Below, one piece after another: positions 39,126-48,551 of a stretch of 64,000 nucleotides of DNA. The position numbers and the translations under genes are program-made. The notes under the pieces were generated by a model. The model ran no database searches. It was not told the DNA's origin and saw only the letters and a list, made by a program, of their open reading frames with translations. The stretch's first letter is position 1. Each line of letters starts with the position of its first letter. The stretch lies in contig CAYLZW010000003.1 in NCBI GenBank assembly GCA_964388085.1, positions 11,219 through 75,218 of the forward strand, read 5' to 3'. This stretch comes from CAYLZW01 sp964388085. GTDB taxonomy: Bacteria > Myxococcota > UBA727 > CAYLZW01.

Positions 39126-41774
39126 TCATGGCAGGATGCACTCGGCGGTGTAGGAGACCTCGATCTCCGTGCCGGCCTCCGGGATGGCGGTGCCATTGAA
39201 CTCGATGCTGTTGTCGATCGGGTCGAAGGACCAGCCGTTCTCCTCGCCGTAGGGCACTTCGACGCCGTTGATCTTGACGACGATGGTGTCGGGGTCGGGC
39301 TCGCGGGAGAGGCCGAATCGGGTCAGCGCGAAGAACGTGCCGAGGCCGATCTGCTCCATCACGCTCGCCCAGTTGTCGGTGCAGATGGAGCCAAATACGC
39401 CGCCCGTGGCGAGCACGATGTCGAGGTATCGCGGGCCCGCGACGGCGTCGCCGCCGGGGCCGTCACAGCCGCCGGGGACGTCGCCGGCGATGGCGTTGGC
39501 GATCAGCGCCTGCACGCGATACCCCTTGGCGGCCAGCAAAATGTCGAGCCAGTCGTTGACGGCGCCGTTGCTGCTGTCGCGCTCGTCGGAGACATACACG
39601 ATCGAGAGCAGCGCCTCGTCGCGCAGGAAGTTCTCGTTCGGTCCGCCGCTGTTCGTGTTTGGGGGCGTGACGGCGAGGGCCGAGGCCTCGAGCCCCTTCT
39701 CCGTGGCCGAGCCGCTGGTGCCGACGTCCGCCATCGCGGTGAACGCGGCCTCCGGGTCGGGTACGGCGTTCGGGCCTGTCTTCGCGATAAAGGGGGCGAC
39801 GAGCCGACCCGCTTCCCCCGGATTATTGCCCACGGTGTCGGTGGTGGTGACGCCGAGGTGGTAGTCGACGTCCGCCTGCGTGGTGAAGAAGTTGATGAAG
39901 GACGAAAAGTTCTGCGCGAGGGAGGTCTGCTCCTGGCCCATGGAGCCGGAGTTGTCGATGACGAAGAGGATGTCGACGGCCGGGCGCTCGTGCTGGATGA
40001 ACACGTCCGTCCGGTTGGCCGCCTCCACGGTGTCGCTCGAGCCGTACACCGAGGCGCGCAGGCGTGGCTGCAGGGTCCCCGTGGATTTGACCTCGAGCTG
40101 ACCGGCGTGGCTGTCGACCACCGGCGCGGAGCTCATGCGCACCTGAATGATCCTGCTCGCGCCCGGGTGGAGCATGGTGCCGGGCGCTACACCCGTGATG
40201 ATCTCGAAGTTCGGGTCGGACAGACCCGTGTACACGACCTCGTCGATGCGGCCGGCCACGGGGCCGACGTTCTCCAGCTCGATGTCGTAAGTGTCCGAGA
40301 CGCAGCCCTGCGTGATGGTGCCGAAGTACTGCGCCCGCGGCGTCAAGCGGAAGTCGGCGTAGCTGCCAAATCCAATCAGGTCGGCGTCGGACCCGTCGTC
40401 CCCGTGGTCGATGCTGATGACACCGAGCGCGGGAGCGTTGTGCTGCGGCGTAAACGCGACCTGGATGTCGAGCGTCTCGCCGGGGGCGAGCACGCCCGAC
40501 GCCGGCGGGTTCACGATGACGAAGTCCGTTGCGCCCTCGGTCACCGTCACGGCGTCGATGGGGCAGTCCACGATCGAGATGTTCTTCGCCCGGATCGTCC
40601 CTTCGGAGGTGAGGCCGACCCCGAGCGTGTCGAAGAACAGCGGGGAGGGCGCGAACGAGATGGCGCAGCGAGGCTGCGGGTCCGCGAGCCCGGAGAGCGC
40701 GAGATCGAACGACGTGCCCTCGACGGTGGTGATGCGCACGATGCCCGAGCGCACGCCGACCGCGGTCGGGTGGAACGCGAGCTCGAGCGCGCCGCTCTCT
40801 GTCGGGGCCAACACGGTGTCGACGGCCGGGCTGCTCGTCAGCGTAAAGTCGTCGGCGCCCGCCGTCACCTCGACGGACGCGATGGTGCAGGGGATCTCGC
40901 CGACACTGACGATGCTGCCGCTGGCGACGGTCTCGCTGAACGCCACCGTCGCGCGCGGGAAGACGATCGGATTGGGCGTGCCGGAGAGGCGGCAGAGCAG
41001 CTCGTCCGCAGCGTCCCCTGTGAGCGATGCCGTCAGCTCGAGCGCACCGTCGACGACGATCGCGACCTCACCCGTGTGCGTCCCCGCGACCTTCGGCTCG
41101 TACGCCACCGTCATCTGCGTCGAGGCTCCCGACGCGATCACGTCCTCGCCGGCGCTCACCAGCACGAAGTGGTCGGCTCCCGCCGTGATGCGCGCGCCGC
41201 CGACATCGCAGTCACCCGTGCCGTTGTTCGTCACGGTCACGCTGGCCTCGTCGCGCTCGCCCGTGGTGAGCGAAGAGAAGGTCACGCTCTGCGGCTCGAG
41301 GGACACCGAGCACTCCGGCGGCAGGACGCCTTCGCCGGCGACGTGCTGACGTGCGGCGGGGCCAGCGATGTTCTCCCCCGGCAGGTCGAAGTGCAGCTCG
41401 GCCTCGTACTCACCCACGAGCGTTGGTCGAAAGCGCACAGGCACGAAGAAGTGCTCACCGACGCCGAAGGGGGACGGGACCTCCGTCTGCACGATCTGGA
41501 AGGGTGACTCGACGCTCTCCGGATCCTCGACCGGGTTGCCTTCGCCGTCGAGGGGGACGAGCACGACATCGATGCGGTCCACCGGGACGTTGCCGCAATT
41601 CGTGACGGCCACTGTCTGCGTCTCCGCCGTCCGCACGAGCTGCTCGCCGAAATCCATGTCGCCGGGACGCAGGCAGAACTCGTACGTGGCGGTCAGCGTG
41701 GTCTCGTCGCAACCTTCGCAGGCAGCGGTGAACGCCACCAAAAGAAGGACCGGTAAGGTGATTGCGCGCCTCAT
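39126..41774 (-). CDS. Lipoprotein with ASH-like (choice-of-anchor D) repeats and von Willebrand A domain
   Basis: The 882-residue precursor has a short signal peptide with lipobox AFTAAC. About five immunoglobulin-like repeats (about 35-560) have alternating FxPxxxGxYxxxL strands, resembling ASH/choice-of-anchor D modules (for example VAFTPQHNAPALGVISI). A vWA domain (about 590-810) follows, with an intact MIDAS start, ILFVIDNSGSMGQEQ. The C-terminus is a beta domain with a terminal Cys. vWA domains bind protein ligands through a divalent cation. It is the first gene of a four-lipoprotein run and is preceded by an AT-richer promoter region with overlapping palindromes. The domain content suggests an adhesion or assembly role at the surface, not catalysis. 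Confidence 0.87.
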   Translation of the reverse strand: MRRAITLPVLLLVAFTAACEGCDETTLTATYEFCLRPGDMDFGEQLVRTAETQTVAVTNCGNVPVDRIDVVLVPLDGEGNPVEDPESVESPFQIVQTEVPSPFGVGEHFFVPVRFRPTLVGEYEAELHFDLPGENIAGPAARQHVAGEGVLPPECSVSLEPQSVTFSSLTTGERDEASVTVTNNGTGDCDVGGARITAGADHFVLVSAGEDVIASGASTQMTVAYEPKVAGTHTGEVAIVVDGALELTASLTGDAADELLCRLSGTPNPIVFPRATVAFSETVASGSIVSVGEIPCTIASVEVTAGADDFTLTSSPAVDTVLAPTESGALELAFHPTAVGVRSGIVRITTVEGTSFDLALSGLADPQPRCAISFAPSPLFFDTLGVGLTSEGTIRAKNISIVDCPIDAVTVTEGATDFVIVNPPASGVLAPGETLDIQVAFTPQHNAPALGVISIDHGDDGSDADLIGFGSYADFRLTPRAQYFGTITQGCVSDTYDIELENVGPVAGRIDEVVYTGLSDPNFEIITGVAPGTMLHPGASRIIQVRMSSAPVVDSHAGQLEVKSTGTLQPRLRASVYGSSDTVEAANRTDVFIQHERPAVDILFVIDNSGSMGQEQTSLAQNFSSFINFFTTQADVDYHLGVTTTDTVGNNPGEAGRLVAPFIAKTGPNAVPDPEAAFTAMADVGTSGSATEKGLEASALAVTPPNTNSGGPNENFLRDEALLSIVYVSDERDSSNGAVNDWLDILLAAKGYRVQALIANAIAGDVPGGCDGPGGDAVAGPRYLDIVLATGGVFGSICTDNWASVMEQIGLGTFFALTRFGLSREPDPDTIVVKINGVEVPYGEENGWSFDPIDNSIEFNGTAIPEAGTEIEVSYTAECILP

Positions 41775-42149
41775 GACGAACTCCTGCGGACAAGAAGACC
41801 AGGCCTGCTCGCGTTATCCGCGCCCAATTCGCAGACGTCAAACCTGAGACACTCTCAGAATTCTGAGGTAAACCAGGCTGTTACTCTGCTAGGCGCCCGA
41901 AACTTCCTGAAACAGAATCCAAATTCTCGCACCGGGGCACCGCGGGGGCCCCCCTTTCATGCACGCAAACGGGCGGTTCCGCTCGTGGATCCCTGCCCCG
42001 ATCTGGGTCGCCTGCGTCAGCGGTGCGCGCGAAGGCTCTCGCCGCGCGCCCCTTGGCTTGCTAGGACGCCTCACACAGCGCCCCCCGCGGGTTGGGGAGG
42101 GGCGCCGATCCTGTCCTGCCTGCGACGGTAACTCCCCGAAAAGACGCCA
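41775..42149. other. Intergenic control region between divergent vWA lipoprotein and coaX genes
   Basis: No open frame here looks like coding sequence. The first 130 bases next to the lipoprotein gene are clearly AT-richer than the surroundings and contain the palindromes listed at 41844-41867, so the minus-strand promoter probably lies here. The remainder is GC-rich with a GGGGGCCCCCC run and no recognisable element. Confidence 0.6.
41844..41867. promoter_or_regulatory. Overlapping palindromes, candidate operator upstream of the lipoprotein locus
   Basis: CTGAGA-CAC-TCTCAG (41844-41858) overlaps the perfect 14-bp palindrome CTCAGAATTCTGAG (41854-41867). Both share the half-site CTCAG. They lie 70-94 bp upstream of the vWA lipoprotein start in the AT-richer stretch. 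A dimeric regulator site is plausible. No regulator for it is encoded nearby. Confidence 0.45.
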
Positions 42150-42914
42150 GTGCTCCTCGTCATCGACTGCGGCAACACCAACATCTCCGTCGGCCTCTAC
42201 GAGGGCGAGGCGCTCGCACATCACTTCCGCGTGTCGACCAACCGGCACGCCACGAGCGACGAGTACGGCACGCTGCTGGTCGCGTTGCTCGAGCATCGCG
42301 GGGTCGCCGCGCGCGAGGTCACCGGGGGCATCGTGGCGTCGGTGGTGCCGCAGCTGAACCGGGCGCTCACGGGGGCCTGCCAGGGCTACTTCGGCTGGAC
42401 GCCGCACCTCGTGGGGCCCGGCATGAAGACGGGCATGCCCATCCTCATCGACAACCCCTCCGAGGTGGGCGCCGATCGCATCGTCAACGCCGTCGCGGCC
42501 TGGGCCCGCTACCAGACCGCGCTCATCGTCGTGGACTTCGGCACCGCCACCAACTTCGACGTGGTGAGCCCGAAGGGCGAGTACCTCGGGGGCGCCATCG
42601 CGCCCGGGGTCGAGATCTCCATCGACGCGCTGTTCGCGCGGGCAGCGAAGCTCCCGCGCATCGAGATGAAAGCCCCGCCGCGGGTGGTGGGCAAGAACAC
42701 GGTGGGCGCGCTGCAGTCCGGGCTCTTCTATGGCTATGTCGGGCTCGTCGATGAGCTCGTCACGCGCATGAAGCACGAGCTCGGCCACGAGGCGCGCGTC
42801 ATCGCTACCGGAGGCCTCGCGACCCTGTTCGCGGACGTCTCGCGCACCATCAACGACGTCGACGAGATGTTGACGCTCGCCGGCCTGCGCATCCTGCACG
42901 GCATGAACGCCTGA
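42150..42914 (+). CDS. coaX: Type III pantothenate kinase
   Basis: This 254-residue ASKHA-fold kinase starts at a GTG and opens with LLVIDCGNTNISVGLYEG, which contains the phosphate-binding loop. Further CoaX motifs are GADRIVNAVAA (pantothenate and dimer contact), VVDFGTATNFDVV, YLGGAIAPGVEIS and RVIATGGLA. It phosphorylates pantothenate, the first step of coenzyme A synthesis, and is insensitive to CoA feedback in characterised members. Length and all motifs are normal. It heads a run with pcnB and prfC on the same strand, 60 bp before pcnB. Confidence is very high. Confidence 0.96.
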   Translation: MLLVIDCGNTNISVGLYEGEALAHHFRVSTNRHATSDEYGTLLVALLEHRGVAAREVTGGIVASVVPQLNRALTGACQGYFGWTPHLVGPGMKTGMPILIDNPSEVGADRIVNAVAAWARYQTALIVVDFGTATNFDVVSPKGEYLGGAIAPGVEISIDALFARAAKLPRIEMKAPPRVVGKNTVGALQSGLFYGYVGLVDELVTRMKHELGHEARVIATGGLATLFADVSRTINDVDEMLTLAGLRILHGMNA

Positions 42915-42974
42915 AACGCCAAACCATTGGCCTGCGACCCCCACGTCGGGAATCGCGTCGCAACGAGAGAGACC

Positions 42975-44951
42975 ATGAGTGACATTCAAGATCCGCATGA
43001 GGAAGACATCGCGAGCAGCGACGAGGGCGACGCCGCCCTCGAGGCCAGCGCCGAGCAGCGTACGAGCGCGGACCTGGGCAGCGAGGTCCCGCGAGACGAA
43101 GGGGAAGACGAGCCCAGCGCGGAGCACGCCGGCTACGAGCCCGACGAGGACGACGATCGCGGCGCGCCCGCCATCGTGGACGAGTCCGCCTGGGCCGATG
43201 ACGACGACGAGGACGACGAGGACTTCGGTCACCTCGCGCGCCTGGTCGAGGACGACGCCGAGCCGAGCGCCGCCCACAGCGGCGGCCCGCGCGTCGACGA
43301 CGGCTCTCGGCCCGCGTCCGAGCACGAGATCCCGCTCGACAAGATCGACGCCGACGCCCTCTGGGTGGTCAAGCGCCTGCGCGCCAAGGGCTACGAGGCC
43401 TACCTGACCGGCGGCTGCGTGCGCGACCTCTTGCTCGGCGTCCCGCCGAAGGACTTCGACGTCGCCACCGCCGCGCACCCGAACGAGGTCAAGAGCGTGT
43501 TCCGGAACTGCCGCCTCATCGGCCGCCGCTTCCGCCTCGCGCACGTGTACTTCCCGAACGGCAAGGTCATCGAGACGGCCACCTTCCGCGCCAACCCGCT
43601 CGACGAGCTCGAGGACCTGCCGGAGGACCTCCTCGTCGAGCGCGACAACGTGTTCGGCACCGTCGAGGACGACGCGCGCCGCCGCGACCTGACCATCAAC
43701 GGCCTGTTCTACGACCCGCTCGCCGGCAAGGTCATCGACTTCGTCAACGGCCGCGCGGACCTCGACGCCCGCCTCATCCGCACCATCGGCGACCCGCAGA
43801 TCCGCTTCCAGGAGGACCCGGTCCGCATCATGCGCGCGATCAAGTTCGCCACGCGGCTCGGCTTCGACTTCGAGGAGAACACCGCCGCCGCCATGCGCGA
43901 GCACGTCGGGGAGCTGGTCCGCTGCGCGCCGCCGCGCCTGCAAGAGGAGCTCTTGCGCCTGCTCACCTCGAAGCACGGCAGGGACGCGTGGATCCTCTGC
44001 AAGCAGTTCGGCCTCCCCGAGACGCTGCTGCCCGAGCTCATGGAGGGCATGAACCTCGAGCTCCCCGCGAGGAAGATCGAGCTCGTCACTGGACACGAGA
44101 CGCGCGCGCCCGAGGCGCTGCCGCTCGAGGCGCCGGGCGACGCCGCCGCCGAAGGGGCCAACGAGGACGCACACAGCGACGACGAGGCGCAGGACGCCGG
44201 GGAGCAGGCGGCCGAGGCGGTGGACGCCGCGCTGGCCGCGAACGCGCCGAGCGATGACGAGGGCCAGGCGGAGCAGCCCGCGGACGCCGACCTGCAGCGA
44301 GAGCCGCACCCGGGCGAGACCGTGCTCGCCGCTCCGGTGGTGGAGCCCTTGCCGCCCCCGCCGAGCCCGGCCGAGCGCGAGGCGCGCTTGCTCGCGCTGC
44401 TCTCGTCCATCGACGAGATCCGCCGGCGTGACGCCGAGGTGTCGACGTCGGTCGTGTGGGCCGCGCTGGTGCTGCCGGTGTGGGAGGCCTTCCAGCGCTC
44501 CGACGAGGACGGCGCCGCCTGGATCGAGTCCGCGTGTCACGCGTGGACCGAGCGGGTGCGCATGACCCGCCGCGACAAGGACACGCTCTGGCTGCTCTTG
44601 AAGGGCCTCGACCAGCTGCGCCCGTCCGGTCGTCGAGGAAACGCCGCGCGCCACACCGTCAGCCGGCCGTGGTTCCGCGAGTCGCTGCTGCTGTACACGC
44701 TCGCCCTGCACGCCGAAGGCAAGCCGCTCGACGAGGTGGCCGCGTGGAAGGCCATCGCCCAGCACTACGACCAGCCCTATCGCCAGCCGCGCGTCGGGGA
44801 GCGCGCGCCTCGCATGGGCGGCGGCGGACGCGATCGCGACGGCAAGTCTCGCGGCGGGCGCCGTAGCCGTCGCGGCGGCGGCGGTGGCGGTGGCGGCGGT
44901 GGTGGCGGACGCCGCGGTGGTCGTCGTCGCGGCGGCGGCGGCGGCGCCTGA
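42975..44951 (+). CDS. pcnB: Poly(A) polymerase / tRNA nucleotidyltransferase family protein with extra acidic and Gly/Arg tails
   Basis: The start is an ATG at 42975 with GAGAGA upstream, giving 658 residues. The class II nucleotidyltransferase core (about 118-350) has LTGGCVRDLLLG, the metal pair in KDFDVAT, RRRDLTINGLFYD and RFQEDPVRIMRAIKFA. The last two are typical of PcnB, which adds 3' poly(A) tails to RNA. A CCA-adding enzyme cannot be excluded by eye. Two features are odd. The first 115 residues are almost all acidic or Ala/Ser, and a second acidic Ala-rich insert lies at about 385-460. The C-terminus (about 610-658) is a Gly/Arg tract like RNA-binding RGG tails. E. coli PcnB is about 465 residues. 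Confidence 0.88.
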   Translation: MSDIQDPHEEDIASSDEGDAALEASAEQRTSADLGSEVPRDEGEDEPSAEHAGYEPDEDDDRGAPAIVDESAWADDDDEDDEDFGHLARLVEDDAEPSAAHSGGPRVDDGSRPASEHEIPLDKIDADALWVVKRLRAKGYEAYLTGGCVRDLLLGVPPKDFDVATAAHPNEVKSVFRNCRLIGRRFRLAHVYFPNGKVIETATFRANPLDELEDLPEDLLVERDNVFGTVEDDARRRDLTINGLFYDPLAGKVIDFVNGRADLDARLIRTIGDPQIRFQEDPVRIMRAIKFATRLGFDFEENTAAAMREHVGELVRCAPPRLQEELLRLLTSKHGRDAWILCKQFGLPETLLPELMEGMNLELPARKIELVTGHETRAPEALPLEAPGDAAAEGANEDAHSDDEAQDAGEQAAEAVDAALAANAPSDDEGQAEQPADADLQREPHPGETVLAAPVVEPLPPPPSPAEREARLLALLSSIDEIRRRDAEVSTSVVWAALVLPVWEAFQRSDEDGAAWIESACHAWTERVRMTRRDKDTLWLLLKGLDQLRPSGRRGNAARHTVSRPWFRESLLLYTLALHAEGKPLDEVAAWKAIAQHYDQPYRQPRVGERAPRMGGGGRDRDGKSRGGRRSRRGGGGGGGGGGGGRRGGRRRGGGGGA

Positions 44952-44959
44952 GGTCCGAT

Positions 44960-46567
44960 ATGCAAGCCACGGCTCTCTCACACGAGGTCGAGCGACGTCG
45001 CACCTTCGCGATCATCTCGCATCCCGACGCGGGCAAGACCACGCTCACCGAGAAGCTGCTCCTTTACGGCGGCGCGATCCACGTCGCCGGCGCCGTAAAG
45101 GATCGACGCGCAGCGCGCGCGGCCACCAGTGACTGGATGGCCATGGAGCGCGAGCGCGGTATCTCGATCACGACGAGCGCCATGCAGTTCGAGTTTCAGG
45201 GGCATCGCCTGAACCTGCTCGACACGCCCGGTCACAACGACTTCAGCGAGGACACCTACCGAACGCTCGCCGCCGTCGACGCCGCGGTCATGCTCATCGA
45301 CTGCGTCAAGGGCGTCGAGCCGCAGACCATCAAGCTCTTCGAGGTCTGCCGGCTGCGCAACATCCCCATCGTCACGTTCATCAACAAGATGGACCGGCCG
45401 GGAAAAGACCCCATCGAGCTGCTCGAGGAGATCGAGAACGTGCTCGGCATCCCGACGAGCCCCATGACGTGGCCCGTCGGCATGGGCGATCGCTTCAAAG
45501 GCATCTTCGACCGGCGCGATCGCGTGTTCCACCGCTTCGAGCGCGCGCGAAAGCAGGGCGGTCGCGCGAGCATGGAGCTGAGCGCGGTCGACGATCCCGC
45601 CCTGCGCGAGGAGCTCGGCGAAGAGGACCACAAGCGGCTCCTCGACGAGCTCGAGCTGCTGGACGAGGCCGGCAACCCGTTCGTGCAGGAGGCCTTCCTG
45701 AAGGGCCAGGTGACGCCGGTGTTCTTCGGCAGCGCCATGACGAGCTTCGGCGTCGAGCCGTTCCTCGCGCGCTTCCTCGAGATCGCTCCGGCGCCGCCGC
45801 CGCGCGAGTCGAGCGCCGGCGTGGTCGCGCCCGACGCGCCTACGTTCAGCGGCTTCATCTTCAAGATCCAGGCGAACATGGATCCGAACCACCGCGATCG
45901 CATCGCGTTCCTGCGCGTGTGCTCGGGCCGCTTCGAGCGCGGCATGAAGGTGAAGAACGCGCGCACGGGCAAGCCGCTGACGCTCTCGCGCGTCATGAGC
46001 TTCCTCGCGCAGGACCGGGTCACCGTCGAGGAGGCCTTCGCGGGCGACATCATCGGCGTGTGGGACCCCGGCGTCGTGCGCATCGGCGACGCGCTCACCG
46101 ACGGGCCTGCCGTCGAGTTCGAGGGCATCCCCCGCTTCTCGCCCGAGCACTTCATGCGCGCCACCGTGCGCGATCCGATGAAACGCAAGCAGCTCAAGAA
46201 GGGCCTCGAGCAGCTCTCCGAGGAGGGCGCCGTGCAGCTGCTCTTCGATCGGCACGGGCAGGACCCCGATCCCGTGCTGGCCGCCGTCGGCGTGCTGCAG
46301 TTCGAGGTCGTGCAGCACCGCCTGAAGGCCGAGTACAACGTCGACGCGCAGCTCACGCGGCTGCCCTATGGCCGCGCGCGCTGGGTAGAGGGCGATTTCA
46401 ACGCCAACGAGCTCGAGGATCCCGGCCGCATCCAGTGCTTCCTCGACGGTGACGGCCGGCCGCTCCTGCTGTTCGACAGCGAGTGGACCTGCAAGCGCAC
46501 CGAAGACCGGAACCAGAGCCTCACGTTCCACTCCGCCATGCAGCCCGCCCGCGCCAGCCGGCGCTGA
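44960..46567 (+). CDS. prfC: Peptide chain release factor 3
   Basis: This 535-residue translational GTPase has SHPDAGKTTLTEKLLLYGGAI (G1), RERGISITTSAM (G2), DTPGHNDFSEDTYRTL (G3) and NKMDRPGKDP (G4). All match RF3 and distinguish it from EF-G. RF3 removes RF1 or RF2 from the ribosome after termination, using GTP. The C-terminal domains are complete, with the WVEGDF and SEWT segments seen in RF3. The ATG follows the pcnB stop by eight bases with GAGGT upstream, so the two are probably one transcript. Length matches E. coli RF3. Confidence 0.96.
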   Translation: MQATALSHEVERRRTFAIISHPDAGKTTLTEKLLLYGGAIHVAGAVKDRRAARAATSDWMAMERERGISITTSAMQFEFQGHRLNLLDTPGHNDFSEDTYRTLAAVDAAVMLIDCVKGVEPQTIKLFEVCRLRNIPIVTFINKMDRPGKDPIELLEEIENVLGIPTSPMTWPVGMGDRFKGIFDRRDRVFHRFERARKQGGRASMELSAVDDPALREELGEEDHKRLLDELELLDEAGNPFVQEAFLKGQVTPVFFGSAMTSFGVEPFLARFLEIAPAPPPRESSAGVVAPDAPTFSGFIFKIQANMDPNHRDRIAFLRVCSGRFERGMKVKNARTGKPLTLSRVMSFLAQDRVTVEEAFAGDIIGVWDPGVVRIGDALTDGPAVEFEGIPRFSPEHFMRATVRDPMKRKQLKKGLEQLSEEGAVQLLFDRHGQDPDPVLAAVGVLQFEVVQHRLKAEYNVDAQLTRLPYGRARWVEGDFNANELEDPGRIQCFLDGDGRPLLLFDSEWTCKRTEDRNQSLTFHSAMQPARASRR

Positions 46568-46609
46568 GCGCCGCCGCGCACGGACGCTCGCGCTCGGCTC
46601 CGGGGGCCG

Positions 46610-48343
46610 CTATCGGCGCCTCCTGCGCACGAGCACCCACATCCCGAACGCCAGAAAGCCGCTCGACCCGCCGGGCCACGACGACGACACCTCGGTCCGC
46701 TCACAGGAGCACAACGGCACGTATTCATCGGAGTAGGTCGGGTCCGAATCGCCGCACCCCGCGTCCGGCCCTGGCCAGGGCCAGCACTCCACAGGCTCCT
46801 CCGGCCCGGCGTCGGGCTCCTCCTCGGGAATGCACGCGTCGCCGTACACCCCTTCAGCGCAGGGCAGGCGCCGATGAATCTCTTCCAGGAGAGCGTCCGA
46901 GAGCACGATCGTATTGTGATCGATATTGTCCGGCAGCGCGGGCAGATCGCCGCTCGCGAGCACGAGGTCGAAGGGCGTCTCGCCCGCGGCGACCAGCGCG
47001 GCGATGTCCTGCTCCGGCGTCGTCGGGGGCAGGCCGAGGGCGCTGCTCGTGGTCACGAACGGGATCGCGCTGCTCGAGGCCGCGCGAAATGACGGCTCGT
47101 GGAAATCTTGCCGCGAGCGCTCGGCCACCGCGAGCATCTCGCCGGCATAATCGAGCGTGCCGCCCGAGAACGAATCGAAGAGCTGCATCTCGTCGGGCGC
47201 GCGCGCGTCCTTTCTCCCGCCGTCGTGGTTCTGCGCCAGGCCGTCGTAGTACACGTGCGATTTGAAGCAGATCTCGCCCGGATTGTCGGTGAACACCTCG
47301 AAGGTGCCTCGCACCGACGCGAACGAGTTTCCCTTCGCACCCGTGAAGTAGAAGAGCTCACCGCCTGGCCCCACCTCTTGCTCATTCGGGACGCCGCGCA
47401 GGTTGCCGTTGGTGACCGCGATGGAGGGCACGGCAGGGAAGCCGGTCTCGTCGAGGAGCTGCATGAACGCGGGGTAGGCCTCGGGCAACGCGATCCCCTG
47501 GATGGTCATCTGCTGGGCCTGGAGCGAGGTGGGGTCCGGGAAGCCCTGGATGCTGTCGGGGTCGAGCGACGTGGTCATGCCGACCATGCTGGCGAGATTG
47601 AACACGCCCTCCCAGCCGGGATCGATGGCGATGAAGTCCGCCTCGGTCATGGCCGCCCACTCGTCGAGCTTCAGCTTCAGGCTCTGCATCCCGGCGGGGA
47701 CGTGCACGCCCCGGTGCGGCGTGTCGTAGGTGATGGAGAGGCCGACGTGGTGCGGCTCTCCCGCGGCCTCCATGTCGGCCAGCGCGATGCGCGCGAGCAG
47801 CCCGCCCATGCTGTGCCCGAAGACCACCCAGGGCAGCGCGCTCTCCCCGCGGTAGCCGTTCAAGAGCGCCAGCGCGCGCCGGACGGCGGCGGCGTCGTCC
47901 TCCACGCTGTCGTTGGCCGCGTTCCCTGGCCCGATGACGACGATGTTGATGCCGGCCTTCTGGAAGTCTGCGAAGAAGCCCTCGCTGCCGTCCTCATAGA
48001 GCACCCGCGGCGGCGACGTGTGCGCGACGCCGTAGCCGTGCACGAAGAGGACGGCGCGCTCGAGCTTCTGACGGAGCTCCGCGTCGGTGGGCGGGCCGTC
48101 GAGGAAGCCCGGCGGGTCGAACCCCACCAGCAGGTCCTCGTTGTCGACGTGCACGGAGCAGGTGACCCAGAGCTCCTGGGCGTCGTCGCCGCTGCACTCG
48201 CGGGCCGCGGCGGCGCTCGAGAACACCAGGGGGAGAAGCGCGAGCCCGGAGAGGAGCCTTTCGGCGCCGCCCCGCCGGAGCGAGCGCGAGCGGAGTCGCC
48301 CGGTCGGTTTCAACGCCGTTGACGCTGGCGTGCGGCACTTCAT
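46610..48343 (-). CDS. Secreted lipase-like alpha/beta hydrolase with MYXO-CTERM-like C-terminus
   Basis: From the ATG at 48343 this is 577 residues; a GTG two codons upstream is an alternative. A basic n-region and hydrophobic core ending SSAAAARE form a signal peptide. The hydrolase fold shows LFVHGYGVAHT as the oxyanion strand and VVFGHSMGGLLARIAL with the nucleophile Ser. TYDTPHRGVHVP also resembles triacylglycerol lipases and PGAP1-like esterases. Residues about 500-545 are Pro/Glu/Cys-rich. The protein ends with CSCERTE, a Gly/Ser turn, a short hydrophobic helix and a run of Arg, the MYXO-CTERM layout for cell-surface sorting. It is convergent with prfC, and the substrate is unknown. 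Confidence 0.82.
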   Translation of the reverse strand: MKCRTPASTALKPTGRLRSRSLRRGGAERLLSGLALLPLVFSSAAAARECSGDDAQELWVTCSVHVDNEDLLVGFDPPGFLDGPPTDAELRQKLERAVLFVHGYGVAHTSPPRVLYEDGSEGFFADFQKAGINIVVIGPGNAANDSVEDDAAAVRRALALLNGYRGESALPWVVFGHSMGGLLARIALADMEAAGEPHHVGLSITYDTPHRGVHVPAGMQSLKLKLDEWAAMTEADFIAIDPGWEGVFNLASMVGMTTSLDPDSIQGFPDPTSLQAQQMTIQGIALPEAYPAFMQLLDETGFPAVPSIAVTNGNLRGVPNEQEVGPGGELFYFTGAKGNSFASVRGTFEVFTDNPGEICFKSHVYYDGLAQNHDGGRKDARAPDEMQLFDSFSGGTLDYAGEMLAVAERSRQDFHEPSFRAASSSAIPFVTTSSALGLPPTTPEQDIAALVAAGETPFDLVLASGDLPALPDNIDHNTIVLSDALLEEIHRRLPCAEGVYGDACIPEEEPDAGPEEPVECWPWPGPDAGCGDSDPTYSDEYVPLCSCERTEVSSSWPGGSSGFLAFGMWVLVRRRRR

Positions 48344-48551
48344 GCTCACCTCGGTCTCGCGGCCTCAAAGGTTGCCTGCCCTCAAGGCCCTCTGACAGGT
48401 ATCACACGGGGCGCTGGCCACGTCGGGCAGGACCCGTGGGCGGAGCCCGGGGGAGCCGACGTGAGCGCGCCGACGTCGGAGGTCCGGCGACCCCGGACGG
48501 GGCGAGCCCCTTTACGCCGACAGGACCGCTGGCCTACAACGCTCAGCGTCG

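Noticed and set aside
41959..42357. Possible small ORF overlapping the start of coaX
   Set aside because: It runs out of frame into coaX, is Arg/Pro/Ser-rich and has no recognisable start context.
48350..48551. RNA gene or riboswitch in the divergent gap
   Set aside because: Only short GC-rich inverted repeats are visible, with no recognisable conserved core.
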